Shown in pieces: positions 36,209 through 48,728 of a stretch of DNA of 64,000 bases. Below the pieces are notes generated by a model, which saw only the letters and a program-made list of their open reading frames with translations, did no database searches and was not told the DNA's origin. A program made the translations under genes and the position numbers. The stretch covers positions 457,001-521,000 of the forward strand of contig JAQPZY010001579.1 of assembly GCA_029931535.1 (NCBI GenBank). Direction: 5' to 3'. Source of the DNA: Margaritifera margaritifera (Eukaryota > Mollusca > Bivalvia > Unionida > Margaritiferidae). Within the stretch, counting starts at the first letter, position 1, and every line of letters starts with the position of its first letter.

Positions 36209-36212
<4 letters not shown>
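35385..36212 (+). mobile_element. Solo LTR of the microsatellite-associated Gypsy family
   Basis: Begins TGTTACGG and ends GTCGTAACA, giving the short TGTTA/TAACA inverted repeat shared with the other family members here. It keeps the family layout: a TATAAAA box at about 35706, a 'GGATTAT..GGAATTT' block, 'AAACTGTAAGT' near 36069, and a terminal 'TTTTGTTACAT' plus 'AGTCGTAACA'. It is flanked by (TA)n on both sides; the target duplication is therefore only consistent with ATAT. No internal coding region remains, so recombination between LTRs probably removed it. Confidence 0.72.

Positions 36213-36292
<80 letters not shown>
36213..36292. repeat. (TA)n microsatellite, right flank of solo LTR
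   Basis: About 40 TA units. Confidence 0.95.
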
Positions 36293-36296
<4 letters not shown>

Positions 36297-36492
36297 ACAC
36301 AAACAAGCTCTTCGTCGGGGGAAAGATCAATTTACATCCACAAAACAAATAAATACTAAACACAAAAGCAAGAAGAATTATTGACTCCTACACGTTAAAT
36401 GACGGGGAAATAAACAAACAAATGATAAACAATAGACGAAAGAAAAGAAGAGAAAAAACTTAAAAATGGGCCATCAGCCCAACAAAGTTGTG

Positions 36493-36494
<2 letters not shown>
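36293..36494 (-). mobile_element. Penelope-like repeat fragment, copy 2
   Basis: About 200 bp collinear with 2860-3080, ending in the same 'AGCCCAACAAAGTTGTGTAA' block, and bounded by (TA)n tracts on both sides. The hammerhead-like motif is truncated here: the CTGACGA equivalent is CCGACGA and the second half of its stem is replaced by (TA)n. Confidence 0.5.

Positions 36495-36552
<58 letters not shown>
36495..36552. repeat. (TA)n microsatellite
   Basis: About 29 TA units directly following the Penelope-like fragment. Confidence 0.95.
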
Positions 36553-36555
<3 letters not shown>

Positions 36556-39500
36556 TGCGTATTTTGTTTTCCAATTTTCTCGTTTTAACCAGTCAAAGGT
36601 ATGGAGCTGGACCAAGACAGGGAGCTGATGGTGAGGATGCGGCACGTGGTGGGGACCTAGCAAGCTCTGGTAAATAAAATCTAGCAAAATAGTAATAATA
36701 ATAACGCACTATTCCCAGGACCTAGACTATAATTTAAACTATAAACGTGGTTTAAACACTTGTCTACGCGCAACTGAGTTCAACAAATGTAGTGTTAATA
36801 ATTACATACATACACTACCCTTCAAATTTGTACCTGGTTTACCCTGAATCACATGCAAATTCAAGACAATATGTCAGTTCCTGCGATTAACCTATTGTTT
36901 CTATGACCCAGGTTAAATACAGAGTAGCGATAAATGATCAGTTGTATATAACGTCATTTTAGATCCTAAAACATTTTTGTTTGAAATTCTGTTTCATAGT
37001 TACAAATGTATGCATCCCAATGTATGTTTGATTTATGATACAAAGTCAGTTTCTTACGTATGCGGGAGTCGTGTGAATTGTCTCTATCTATCTATCTATC
37101 TATGTATTTATTTTCCCATCAATCTATCTCTATCAATATATCCATCTAAGTAACATTCTAACAATGCATCTGTTGGTTCATTGTATGTTGATTCATATTA
37201 TATTTATCCTCATGTTATCAATCTTTTTTCAGATAATCGAACGGAAGAGTAATCCTTTAATACTTGGGTGTTTGTATGCTTTCATTCCTAAATAAACTTG
37301 ACTTAAAACAATTGGAAAGCGTGACCGTTGCGAAAATGTTTCTGAAATACATGTGAATCTTAACCGACAGAATAAGTTTTGCAAATAATTACAAAAAGTA
37401 GCTTTAAATTAAAGAATTCCAGACTTTTTTCCGCAATGTAGATAATGTATGAAATTCAAGTCATTAGGCTAGGTATAATTTGGATATGCAGTGATATGTT
37501 GTTCTGTAAGAAAGGGTATTTTTTATTATATGATAATCCAAAGTATGTTCCCTCTTTAATAAAAAAATGATTATCTCTAATATAGTAATATGGATGTAAA
37601 GCAACCAAACACAAAATGATTTTTAAGCCTTTTCAAAGTAGTATTAGAACATCAATATGTCATTAATTTCTCCTATGACTAAGTTCAAGTCTTTGAAAGT
37701 AAAATCTTTCGTGTGAAATTTGCATCTTTATTTGTTTTCTCTTTGTGCCTTTTATTGCTTCTAATATTTGTTTATTCGCGCAATTTCTCATCTATCAAGA
37801 ATGTACAAAGTGTCAGCAGGAGAGACTGTATTGTTTTTCTTAAGAATAATTAATATCATTTTCTTTCGTCAGATTTGTATGATGTTTTAGTGAGAATGAA
37901 TGTAGATTTCGTTTGGATAAGATTGTAATATTTTTACACACAAAAAAATTGGTTTTGCAGGACATGCCATATTGAATTGAAATTTACTGTATCAGTCTTA
38001 GCAACAAATCATCCTATAGTTTCATATTAACTGGCTGTACAATTGATATACCTTTTCTTTGCGGGTTGAAACATATCATATTTTTTTCAAATGGTTTTAG
38101 AAATGTAAAAAAGTATTATTTCATCAGTTTGGATTGTCAACACGTTTCCACATACACATTTCTTTGAAAGCGTTTTATCACAGGTTTTTTTCCCAAAATA
38201 TTGATATAGTCGTTTATTTACAACTTGTACCAAGACTGACATAGCTTAAAATGTCCGCCCAACAAGAGTTATCATGAAGAGATGGCATGTACACTATCAT
38301 GAGAATCTGCTTATTGTACACATAATTATTAGGTGAAATTATACATAATTACAAAGACTATATCTAAATATACATAGTCACAAAGATTACAAATACTACC
38401 CAGATAATGTACATATTTAAACACTGTAATATCTGTGTCAATTGCAAAGAATTGCATGTGTAAATAGACTTCTAGTTTGATCTTTATTTTTATCTTTACT
38501 TATTTTACACTGAGTATTATGTGAACGTATATTTCACACACACACACACACTAATATTTGTGTCAGGTACGCATCATATCCCGATAATTTACTTACTCTG
38601 CGCTGATTAGCATGTCAAAATATCCATTTTTTACACTGACTAACATTTGTGTCACCTACGTATCATTCAAGTTCAAAAAGAGTAACATATGTAAATATAT
38701 TTATATTGTTATCTTAACGCATTTCTTTACAATGCGGTAACTAACTACCTATGAAAACTTGAGGTCTGATATTCAGTCAGTTGCATATGTTAAAGGTAAC
38801 ACTTTTTTCGACAGTGTATGTCATATAAGCTAACCTCACTAGTGAAGTGTGTCTAATTCTGCAACATCGACCTACACATATATGTGTTTATGACCCAAAC
38901 ATATTTGGAAAGCCACTTGAGCGGCACAGTTCCAAGGGGTCCATATACTATAGAAAGTAATTGCATATTACAGTAGATTCCCATCATTTGTATAATAGTT
39001 TGTATAAAGAAATTTTAAAAATATCAGCAAAAGACAATTATCACTCTGATAATAATGGACAAATAGATTTATAAATGGAACTATTGGAGATTTTTAAAAG
39101 GTTTTAAAACAACATCTATAAGAAATGACCCCAAATCAGATTAGATTACTCGAATACATTCACTGTATATTCTACATTTTCCTTGCAACAATACCAGCAT
39201 ATAGATGAAGTTTTCCTTTCAAAAAGCAAGCGCTTAAAACATAATGCAAAAACAACGTGACAACAAACCAGGGGCATGAGGGAAAACAAACAATAAGTGT
39301 TAAGAAACAGTATCTCGAACACTTTACCAAGCTCTAAAAAATCAGTTAGCACTTCAATCAGTCAATAGAAAATAGATAAATAAAGTGAAACTAAGCCGAC
39401 TAGTAAAACCTTTTTGTATCAGATGTATACGAAATTGTCTTTCTTTCTAAATATATGACACGCTATGGTACAACAACCTACACTATCACTGGAAAAACTA

Positions 39501-41648
39501 AAATATGTGTTGTTTTTTTTTTCTTTTCTTTCTCATTTAAATTATAAAATAAAGTACCAGCGTCTGTAGCTTTATGTAGTCCAACATCCCTAACATAAAA
39601 TAACACGTGTCTTTTCACATAGAAAAGAAATTCACAAGGGACGAATACAACTTTCTAGAGGTAAATTGTCATACCCTTCCGAATCTTTCTTTTACTAAAT
39701 CAATACACTTACTTGCTGAAAATTGAAAAAGAATTTAAATGAAGATTTGTACATTCTACTACAGAGTAATGTGTAAATAAAATTTCAATATAAAATAAAA
39801 TACCATACGACTGTAGTCACCGATTACAATACAAAGCCCCATTACTGCAAGGGTTTGAAATATGATGATTTAACAAAATATGGCTGAATATAACAAAATT
39901 CACTTTCATTTTCTTCAATATAATCTGAACATTCAGGAATGGCGGAAAACTTGGAATGTATCCTTTCTCTGAAGTTTAAATTGAGACGTATATTATTTTA
40001 CAAACGATTAAGCGTTTCGAAAATATTTAGTTCTCCTATATATATGACCCCAATATATGACCTTGATGTCATAAAAGATGACCTGTTACGCTTTGGATGA
40101 AAAATAAAATAACAACTTGTCCCTGTTGACAGAGTCTCAAACCCATATTAAAGTTACAAAAGTACAAAGCAAAGGCAGCAATGACTTTCGGGTATCAATA
40201 TTCCCAGCGAGTGACTAAAATTGATCAATTGCAATACGACCAATAAGGAAACCATTTTCCACATTAACTAGAATTTTATTATTTTCTACCAATTTTTTCG
40301 ACGTTCTGTCACTCAAATCCAAACAGTATAGCTTGTACAAAGCAATAGTCGAATAGTATAAAGATCTCTTACTGTAAACAAACACTGAACTCTTTTAATT
40401 TTAGTCAAACCTTTCGGCAGCCATCTACGTATTAGTGTCCACTAGCTATATTGCATCACAAATCAAGACATAGAACTTTATGCTGCATACTACTAATTCG
40501 TAGAAACATCTGCTTCGCTCTTGTACATGTCGCCATTATCTGTCAACACAAAATAAAGGAAAGATACAAAAGGTCTTTTATTATTATTATGTCTGTGTAT
40601 TGTCTTTTGTGTATTCTCCTCCTTCGCATAATACAATTTTAATGTACTTTGGAACAAAACGTAACTACTAAGAATTAATTTACTTGCATGAATACAGTTA
40701 AGGAAAATAAATAAGACCTACCAATATCTTTGATGGTTGATACTTAAAAATGGGAAAGGGATGCTATAGTTTGCACACACACAAACACATTGTTTCTAGA
40801 GTCTTTAAATTTGTTTGTTTGAATCAACCATGAAATCCACAAAAATTGGTACCCCAAGAGCAATTTAATGAATTTACAATATTAATTAAATGGAAAAGAC
40901 ATTACATCTGAATTAGAAAAAAAACATTTAAGTTTTTTCATGAAAAAGACGGTACTGATGGTTTATTCCAGTGCTCTCGTATAGGCTAAGGTTGTATACA
41001 ATGCAGATTTAACATTTAAGTATATTTTTCTGCAAATTTGCTCAAAGCTATAATGTAAAGTTTAAATAGTGTTCATACAATTTGTGAATAAACTAACAAC
41101 ATTTTTTTTACTACATATTTTATTCACAAAACTGTATAAACGATGTCACTGGCATTCCTGATCACATTTTACGACTCTAGTTAAAGTTCTAACACGGAAA
41201 AGCATGAATACATCGGTTCTGCACAAATAATTTATAAAAGCTTAATTGGCATTCATATAAAAATATTTCCACTGAGCTTTAAACCATAGGTGAATATCTA
41301 TTTCAATAAACCATGTCTACAAAACTTTACTATGATTTTAAAACTTAAATCAAACCTATGGTAAACATTTTAGATAAAAATCGATAATTACGAGATTAGG
41401 ATGCGAAGCAGAAAGTATCCAATCAGTTTTCTTCACTTGTACAAGCTTTTAAAAATGATTGAGAAAAAAAAGCATTCCAAGGTAACTATGTTAGATTCAG
41501 GAATAAACTTTCCTAACCCCAGAGCATTTCCAAAACAAATAAAACATAACGCTGGTGAAAGGAAACTTGTAACTGGAGTTTTCTCTGTTTTGTTACTATA
41601 AATAAATTTTCCTTTTCATGCCATACAAGTATATACATAGACATAGAC

Positions 41649-41650
<2 letters not shown>
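36553..41650. other. Noncoding AT-rich DNA
   Basis: About 5 kb without a recognised gene. Short microsatellites occur, such as (TCTA)n near 37083 and (CA)n near 38537. A slightly GC-rich patch at 36.6-36.7 kb contains 'GAGCTGATGGTGAGGATGCG'. A weak exon-like segment at 39937 is discussed among rejected items. Confidence 0.4.

Positions 41651-41697
<47 letters not shown>
41651..41697. repeat. (TA)n microsatellite
   Basis: About 23 TA units. Confidence 0.95.
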
Positions 41698-41698
<1 letters not shown>

Positions 41699-42129
41699 AC
41701 ACCTATATAACAAACAGAGAGGAAAGCGTCTATCCCTGGATCCGACAATGTATGTCAGGAAACATGATTATATGAAAGAAATATATATAATTGCACCAAT
41801 ATAATCTAACAGGTTATACAGTCATAATTCGTTCCAAGCAGGAATCGAATACATGCCGCTACTAATAGGCCTTGTTCCCAAATTGTTTACAGCTGTATGA
41901 CTAGCATCTCCTCTAACCTTACATTAAACAATATGAAAAAACACTACCAATTCCAATCATACCATAAGGTCTTAACCTAGGGAATACCATTTGAATAATT
42001 TGTACAATTTTTATAATATTTGGAGTCTGTGTAATACAATGATGTCTTGGATTTAGATGTTTAACGCCATGTTGTGTTTTCTCTTGCTTGTGAGGAATTA
42101 AATACTTTTCATGTGTTGACATTGTTGTG

Positions 42130-42558
42130 TACTATTTTTCAAGCCAATTTATAAGCCAGTTAAACACTGTCGCCCATGAAAATGGCAATAAATAAATATT
42201 CATGCGCAATCTGCTTATCAAAAGGATGGTAAAAAAAAGTTCAATTTTGATTTCTTAGTTTTCTTTAAAGCAACACCAGGATGAGTGGAATAATATAAAT
42301 CAAAGTATCATGTAAATTATTTAACAATTCAGTAACCAAACCTTGTTTTCAAAATCCTTTATTCAAAAAGTCAATTCACTTTGCTGTGCTTTCTTTAAAC
42401 TCATTAGCTTTATTCTACATTGCTGTCGTGTCTTTATAGAGCCTTATTCTTTGATCGTTTTCACCATTTCGATCACAATATCTACATACATAATGACTGC
42501 CTACGAATACTAAAGCGTTAGCAATTGCTCCTCCAATTAATACTGCTGATGTTGTCAT
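42130..42558 (-). pseudogene. Polinton-type small membrane protein, broken
   Basis: From ATG at 42558 the frame begins 'MTTSAVLIGGAIANALVF', a strongly hydrophobic N-terminal segment, and stops at 42415. Similar protein-like sequence continues beyond the stop for about 280 bp with further stops and frame changes. It ends with a second hydrophobic segment after a 'FYHP' motif near 42236. The organisation (two membrane segments around a charged middle) fits a small conserved Polinton/Maverick protein of unknown role. It is clearly disabled. An unrelated small membrane protein is the alternative. Confidence 0.45.
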
Positions 42559-43329
42559 TTTTTACTTATGGTAACTCATTTTCAGGTCACCACTGTCTTT
42601 ATTAAAAGCAATAAAGGCCTCCAAAAAGTTTCAAAGGATATTGTTTGCTTCCAGATTATATAGATGTGATTAATATGTACTGAATTCACATCATCAATCT
42701 TTTTATTTATTTTTTACTGAGGAAGAAAAAAAAAGATTATTGTTTACCTCAAATATAATACAAATTTAACATCATGAAAAGTTTTTAATCTTTAAGTAAA
42801 TAAAAAATGTATATAAACCTGGTTTTCTTTTTTAATTGCATTGATCTGTAAGACATTTATTGTGTAACTTGTATTCAGAAAAATGTATTTGGGTATAGTT
42901 AACTCCATAAGTAGTGGTTCATGTTTGAGGTGTAATTTGAGTATCAAATATATTCAAAACGCTATTTATCTCCTACAAGCGTTCTCATTTTAATTGAGCG
43001 ATCTAAGTTAAATTTGATAAATTCAGCATAAAACACTATACAGCCAGGTGTTGGTTCGGTTTTGCCATCAAACTTCTTTTCGTAATTATCTACTTACTCT
43101 TGCAAAGTTCTAATTATATCAAACAGCATAATATTATCTACACATATATATGTGTTTAATTTAGTTGCAAATTTTGCTGTTTTTGTTGATTTTGTTCTCT
43201 ATTTCGATGCTTAAGTTCTTAATACTAGTAATATTGTAAAATACGTTGTTTCTTGGTGTGCTTTAAAGGCATTTGTTTCGCTTGCAAACTTTTACTCTAT
43301 GTCAATAAAATTGTTTCTTAACCGATTCA

Positions 43330-44249
43330 CTCATTTTTGTCTAATTCATCAGCAGTTCCTGGGACCACATCAATACTATTGACCAGTAATCACAACTGTT
43401 AATTTGTTATCAGCGCGTTGTCTCCATGTTTATATATCTTTCACAATATTATCCGCCAAAGTCTTACTTTTGTGTGTCTGACGAGTATCTGCATCAAATA
43501 ATTTTACAGAATCACCTAAAGAACGGATGTTGCTCAAGTTTAAGTAATTGTTTATTGATGGTTTGATTGTAAACCTTTCCACTTCTTTTTCGACGGATTT
43601 TAAAAAGAAAATCACTATAACCTCTTAAATATATTTTTCCACCATTATGTAATCATATTTTTTTAACTCGAAATTAGCAGCCTGTTGCCATTGCTACTCG
43701 AAATTAACCCAAGCTTTTAATCAAAAACAATACTTCGCAGACATAGCGTGAAAGTCTGTTACTTTTCCAGCTTCATCTTTAATGTTAATATTTAATCTGT
43801 TTATAGTACATCTTTCAATATAATTTCCATCAACATCGTATAAAACAAAGTAACCGTTGAAACAGCTTTAACGGATAGGGAGTCTAGCATATACGATAAT
43901 TTCTGTTGAAGTAATTTGTTTGGTGTAATTGATCTCGTCGATGCAAATGAATACCGAAATTTCTCTTATTTTCTCAACAAAATTCATTGATCAAATTTTC
44001 GTCATCATCAAACACACATCTATGATCTGTCCGAAACTGCCTTGGTCGTCTTTTTTAAATACTTGATTACTGAACGTTTGAAGTTGATGCAGGTCCATTA
44101 CATGGTTGAACCCTTAGGGTGATTCCGCCAAAAGGAATGTCTCCCTCTGGCATTGCTGAAAGGTTTTCTGTGGATTGCACCCTGTTGAAATCCCCCAAAT
44201 GGCACATATCAAGGTTTGTATCTCCTCGAAAACTATCGTCCATTTTCAC
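43330..44249 (-). pseudogene. Decayed gene(s) of the Polinton-like segment
   Basis: A 60-codon frame (44249-44067) contains 'LSAMPEGDIPFGGITLRVQP'. Following sequence gives protein-like runs in other frames, for example 'ISVFICIDEINYTKQ' near 43950, 'DVDGNYIERCTINRLNINIK' near 43800 and a 61-codon frame at 43615-43430. Stops and shifts separate them. The product is not recognised; the neighbour suggests a Polinton-like structural or accessory gene. Confidence 0.35.
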
Positions 44250-44591
44250 TTCAGTCTATTAAGAGAAGTCGGAAAGTGCTCCATTATCAATTAAGTTGTC
44301 TACTTTAATATCACGGGTTTATGGATTTTTGTACTTGTATTATCTTTCCTCTATAAAATGTTTGGAATCATATTTTTGATGCGATATTGTTTTAAAGAAG
44401 TTTAATTGTTTGAGACACGATTCCTTCATGCTGATTTCGTTTACATTTTCGAACGTCGGTTTTTGAACAGCCGCTAACATGAATTAAATAAACACACATA
44501 TTCCTTATCTGTTCACTCAAACAAAATGAACGCATAAACGGAGAAAGAAACAATTTCACATGCATACATACGTATATACATGCATGCATGC

Positions 44592-44596
<5 letters not shown>

Positions 44597-44661
<65 letters not shown>
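44597..44661. repeat. (TA)n microsatellite, left flank of the full-length LTR element
   Basis: About 32 TA units abutting the LTR. Confidence 0.95.
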
Positions 44662-44663
<2 letters not shown>

Positions 44664-45557
44664 CTACGACTCTATGGCCAAACATAATGTAACAGAAAAA
44701 AAGAGAAACCAACAATGTAAGTTAAATCAACAAGCCATTTATTTCTAGACAATTAAAATGACAATTCAAAAAGCCATTCACAATATTCTGAATTAAAATC
44801 CAAAAAATCCAATAATTATAAGTGTCCTAATCACAAGTCCAAACAAATAGAATGTTCCGATTGAATACCAGTAGCCTTGAATGTCCTGATGTACCAGTAG
44901 TCTTCAATATCCTGATATGCTGGTAGTCTTGAATGTCCTGATATGCCTGAATGATGTAATCCAGAAAATCGTTGAATGAATTCACAAAAATCCCAAAGTC
45001 ATGTATCAATCCAAACTGAGCATGAGCACTTTAGTAATTCCAATAAATATTTTAAATAAATAATTCCTCTGTCTGAATTCGCTCTGATTTTCACAACACA
45101 ACTATAAACAACTATAAACATCTACTTATTAATGAAAATTCCTTAAAGACTGATAGTTAACATAGGAATGAAATACTGCTTACCAAACGTCCCATATATA
45201 TATACACGAGGCACCTGACAGAATTTTCTCTCTCTGAATTCGCTCTGAATTTCACAACACAACTGTAAACATCTGATTATTAATCCAAATTCCTTAAAGA
45301 CTGAAAGTTAAAATATAAATGAAATACTGCTTACCAAATTTCCCATATATAAACACAGGTCACCTGACAGAATTTTCTAGAAAATTATATGGCTTGCCTG
45401 ACAAATATCAGTAATTCTAGTCGAAAAACTAATATAATTATAAACAGAAGCAAACCTGACCTCGATTTCTATGTAAATAGCTTGTTTACATCCTATAACC
45501 AAGGACAAAGTTAAATATGTTGAACAAAAGTTAGATACGTAAACATTATACATAACA
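44662..45557 (-). repeat. 3' LTR of the Gypsy element
   Basis: On the plus strand it begins TGCTACGAC and ends CATAACA. It is 896 bp, about 200 bp longer than its partner. The main cause is an internal tandem duplication (about 45066-45228 and 45229-45379) of the block from the 'GAATTCGCTCTGA' motif to the 'CACCTGACAGAATTTTCT' motif. A perfect heat-shock-type element (45370-45382) and a TATATAT motif near 45343-45352 lie in the second copy. Confidence 0.85.
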
Positions 45558-45566
45558 CTTCCCTTC
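45558..45566 (-). promoter_or_regulatory. Polypurine tract of the Gypsy element
   Basis: On the minus strand GAAGGGAAG ends exactly where the 3' LTR begins, the position used to prime plus-strand DNA synthesis. Confidence 0.65.
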
Positions 45567-45821
45567 ATACAGAAAAAGAAGCATTTATGCAATAAAGCTT
45601 TCTTTTAAATATGCATATGACACTCTAATGATTAAAATTACATAGGAAGATGTCTTATAAATGTCAATCAGCTTAATTACACAAAATAGAAGCAATATAG
45701 TACTTCTATACACGTGAGAGTGCATCTGCGATTACGTTTTCTTTTACCCTGATGTATGGAATGTCAATGTTATATTCCTACAGTATTAAACTCCATCTCA
45801 ACAGTCTTCGATTTGTATCTT

Positions 45822-46060
45822 TCATTTTGTTGATAAAAAAAGGTTATTGTGATCACTGTATAAAATAACCGGAGAAAAATCCGATGTAGCATACACTTCA
45901 AAATGTTGTAAAGCAAATACCAAAGCCAAACATTCCTTATCATTTGTTGAATAATTTTTCTGGTGCTGGTTTAGTTTTTTTTTAGAAAAATAGCACACTG
46001 GATGATCCAGAACATTTTTGTTTTCCTCAATCAATACTCCTCAACCCCAACATCATTTGC
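45822..46060 (-). pseudogene. RNase H domain of the Gypsy element
   Basis: A 70-codon frame contains 'NQHQKNYSTNDKECLALVFA' followed by an 'LQHFEVY' stretch and 'YSDHNNL', the typical Ty3/Gypsy RNase H start with the Glu of the catalytic set and the later Asp-His. It ends shortly before the 3' LTR and is truncated by a stop. Confidence 0.8.
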
Positions 46061-46082
46061 ATCAACAGACATTTTAAATCAA

Positions 46083-47023
46083 TCATTGGCTGAAATTTGG
46101 TGCTGAAAGAACTGATGCATTCTCAAGCATGGCCCTTAATTTATCAAAGGAGTACTGACACTGATCAGACCAATGAAACTTGGATTTCTTACTCAACAAA
46201 TTTGTCAAAGGTTCAGCAATTATGTAACAATTTTTACAAACATTCCGATAATATCCAGCCATACCTAAAAATTGCATCAGTTGCTTTTTACAAACAGGCA
46301 CAGGGACTTCAGAGATAATCTTGACCTTAACTTCTACTGGTTTATCTTGACTTTGTCCCACAATATATCCTAAAAATATGACACAAGCATGGCAAAACTC
46401 ACTTTTGCCTAATATAAACGTCAGATTTGCATCACTGAGTCGATCGAAGAATTTCCGAATCGTTTCCAATTGATCTTACCTGGTGTCGTTGTAGATAATG
46501 GCATAATCGATGTACGCGTCATGTTCATAAGACGCTGGAATGTTGCCGGAGAAATTTTCATACCAAAAGGCATCACTTTACATTGATAAAGCCAATCAGG
46601 AGTTACAAATGCTGAAATTTCTTTTTCTCTTTTCATGAGTGGAATTTGCCAGAATCCTTTTAAAAGGTCAAACTTGGTGACATATTTCGCATTTCCAATT
46701 TTATCAATGCAATCATCCATTCTTGGCACTGGAAATGAATCCGTTTTGGTGAAACTATTGACTTTTCTATAGACAGTACACATGCGGAATGTATTATCTG
46801 CCTTAGGCACAATAATACATGGTGAACTCCAGTTACTTTAACTTGGTTCTTTAAAATCATTATCCAGTAAAAACTGAATTTCTGTCTTCAAATGTTCCTG
46901 CTTGAGAGGATTCATCCTGTAAGGATGCTGTTTCACAGGTGTAGAATCTACAATGTCAACGTCATGATAGATTGTATTTGTTCGTGTGGGAACATCAGGA
47001 AACAAGTGATCATACTCATGCAA
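46083..47023 (-). pseudogene. Reverse transcriptase domain of the Gypsy element
   Basis: Three overlapping frames cover the domain in order: 47023-46838 with 'EYDHLFPDVPT' and 'HPYRMNPLKQEHLKTEIQFL', 46860-46421 with 'YVTKFDLLKGFWQIPL' and 'VMPFGMKISPATFQRLMN', and 46469-46083 with 'FLGMAGYYRNVCKN'. The metal-binding box normally YxDD reads as Tyr-Ile-Asp-Tyr near 46510, losing the second Asp, and a stop follows. The enzyme cannot be active as sequenced. Confidence 0.85.
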
Positions 47024-47044
47024 TAGCTGTTTTAGTTCTTTTCT

Positions 47045-48240
47045 TTACTGTTGTTGTAGATGTGAAAGTTTCTGGTCCAGATTGTTCAATATTTCTGAAT
47101 TCCGAAGGTTGGTTAAACCAGTATTACTACAGTCAGATTGTATTCCATCGCTCATATCCTGACTGTGTGGGACAGGGACAACTAAATTAATTGAATAATT
47201 AACTGGGATATCTCTGCCAAAATATTCCTTTAACGTATTTATGTGACAAAGTTGTTTCTGTTTCCTCCTCCCGGGAGTGTTAATGATGTAATTTAAGTCA
47301 TTTACTTTCTTTTCAACGGTATAATGACCATAACATTTAGTCCAAAGATGATTTTGAGGTATGGACAAGAGAGCCAGAACCTTTTCACCAGGTTTAAAAC
47401 TCCTTTCCTATGTATTTCTGTCATACCTTCATTTCATTTTTGACTAAGTAGAGTGAAGTTACGTTCTTGCTACTTATATTTGAAATCAGAGACATAGTCA
47501 AGAAGATTAATCTTTGGATCTTCATTTAAAAGAAGTTTCTCTTTCAATAATTTCAATGGTCCACGGACAGTATGTCCAAAAAACAGTTCAAAGGGACTGA
47601 ACCCCAATGACTCTTGAACTGAGTCCCTAACAGCAAATAACAACAAATGAACACTCATTCCAATCCTTTCCTGTATCAAAGCAATATTTTCGAATCATAT
47701 TCTTCAAAGTTTGATTAAATCTTTCCAAAGCTCCTTGACTTTCAGGATAATAGGCAGAAGATTTAAACTGTTTGATGCCTAATTAGTGTATAACTTATTG
47801 GAAAATTTCAGACATAAAATTTTACCCTTGATCTGACTGGACAGATTTGGGAAGGCCAACAAGTGTAAACAAAAAAACAATTCCAAAGTTTTACAATGGC
47901 TTTAGTTTTAATATGTATCAATGGAATTGCATCTGGAAATCTTGTAGACGCACACATTATGGTCAACAAGCATTGGTTGCCTCACTTGGTCTTAGGTAAG
48001 GGATCGACACAGTCAACCGTTATTCTGCTAAATGGTTCGTCAAATGCAGGAATATATTGCAGGTGAGTCTTATGTGTCTTCTGATTGGGTTTTCCTACCA
48101 TTTGACAAGTGTGACAAGATCTGCAGTATTTAGAAACTTCACTTTTAAGTTTCGGCCAATAAAAATGATTCAAGATCTTGTGATAAGTCTTATTGACTCC
48201 TAAATGACCAACCAAGGGAGTTTCATCGGCTAGATAAGAA
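47045..48240 (-). pseudogene. Integrase of the Gypsy element, located upstream of RT
   Basis: The N-terminal zinc-binding domain (48215-48080) shows His-x3-His-like and Cys-x2-Cys spacing in 'GHLGVNKTYHKILNHF' and 'YCRSCHTCQ'. The start of the catalytic core follows with 'ITVDCVDPLPKTK'. After stops, 47679-47470 contains 'GFSPFELFFGHTVRGPL', a conserved late-core region. The C-terminal part (47368-47260) has a GPY/F-like 'YGHYTVEKKVNDL' segment ahead of 'CHINTLKEYF'. Position before reverse transcriptase is the key oddity. Several frame breaks disable it. Confidence 0.82.
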
Positions 48241-48728
48241 TGTCCTGTTGATATGACTTAGGAACGACAATGTGATAGCTCACTGACCACTCATCATCAT
48301 TGGGTACCTCAGGTGGTCTTCATTTTTTCATAAGGACCCCATTTTTCACAAAGTAACAATCTGGGACTGGTACGGCTTCAGTTTCACTAATAGCCCTCTA
48401 AAATAAACATTAGATCTCATGATCTTGTTCCTGTAAGACAACGAGTGGTTGTTTTTTTTTTTTTTTTGTTGTTTTCCCTTTCTTTTTTTTTTTTTTTGTC
48501 AGCCTGATTAGAATAGAGAGAATGAGTTGTAACAGATGATCACTGTGATCATTACCTTTTGATTGATCAATATCAGGAGACAGAGTGACCTCATCAAAAG
48601 ACTTACCATTGAATGTGTCAGCTTAAGGAATAATTTCCTGATCAACATCATTCTCAAGAGCTCTTTATGCCATAGCTCTAGTAACTGCACAAGCAGGATA
48701 CAAATCAGGGATTGTAATATCAATAGGA

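Larger units (their letters stand above)
41919..44260 (-). mobile_element. Decayed Polinton/Maverick-like (adintovirus-like) segment
   Basis: Two blocks of minus-strand coding remains lie in the same direction. The upstream block (44249 to about 43430) shows protein-like stretches in shifting frames, interrupted by several stops. The downstream block (42558 to about 42130) encodes a short protein with an N-terminal hydrophobic segment and a later second hydrophobic stretch. That layout and its start resemble a small membrane protein carried by Polinton/Maverick elements. No polymerase B, integrase or capsid gene was identified here, so only a fragment remains. The assignment rests on recognition without a search and the element boundaries are unknown. 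Confidence 0.45.

Noticed and set aside
39937..39975. Possible last SAMHD1-like exon after TTCAG at 39936 ('EWRKTWNVSFL' then stop)
   Set aside because: Too short, 8 kb away and without convincing alignment to the SAMHD1 C-terminus.
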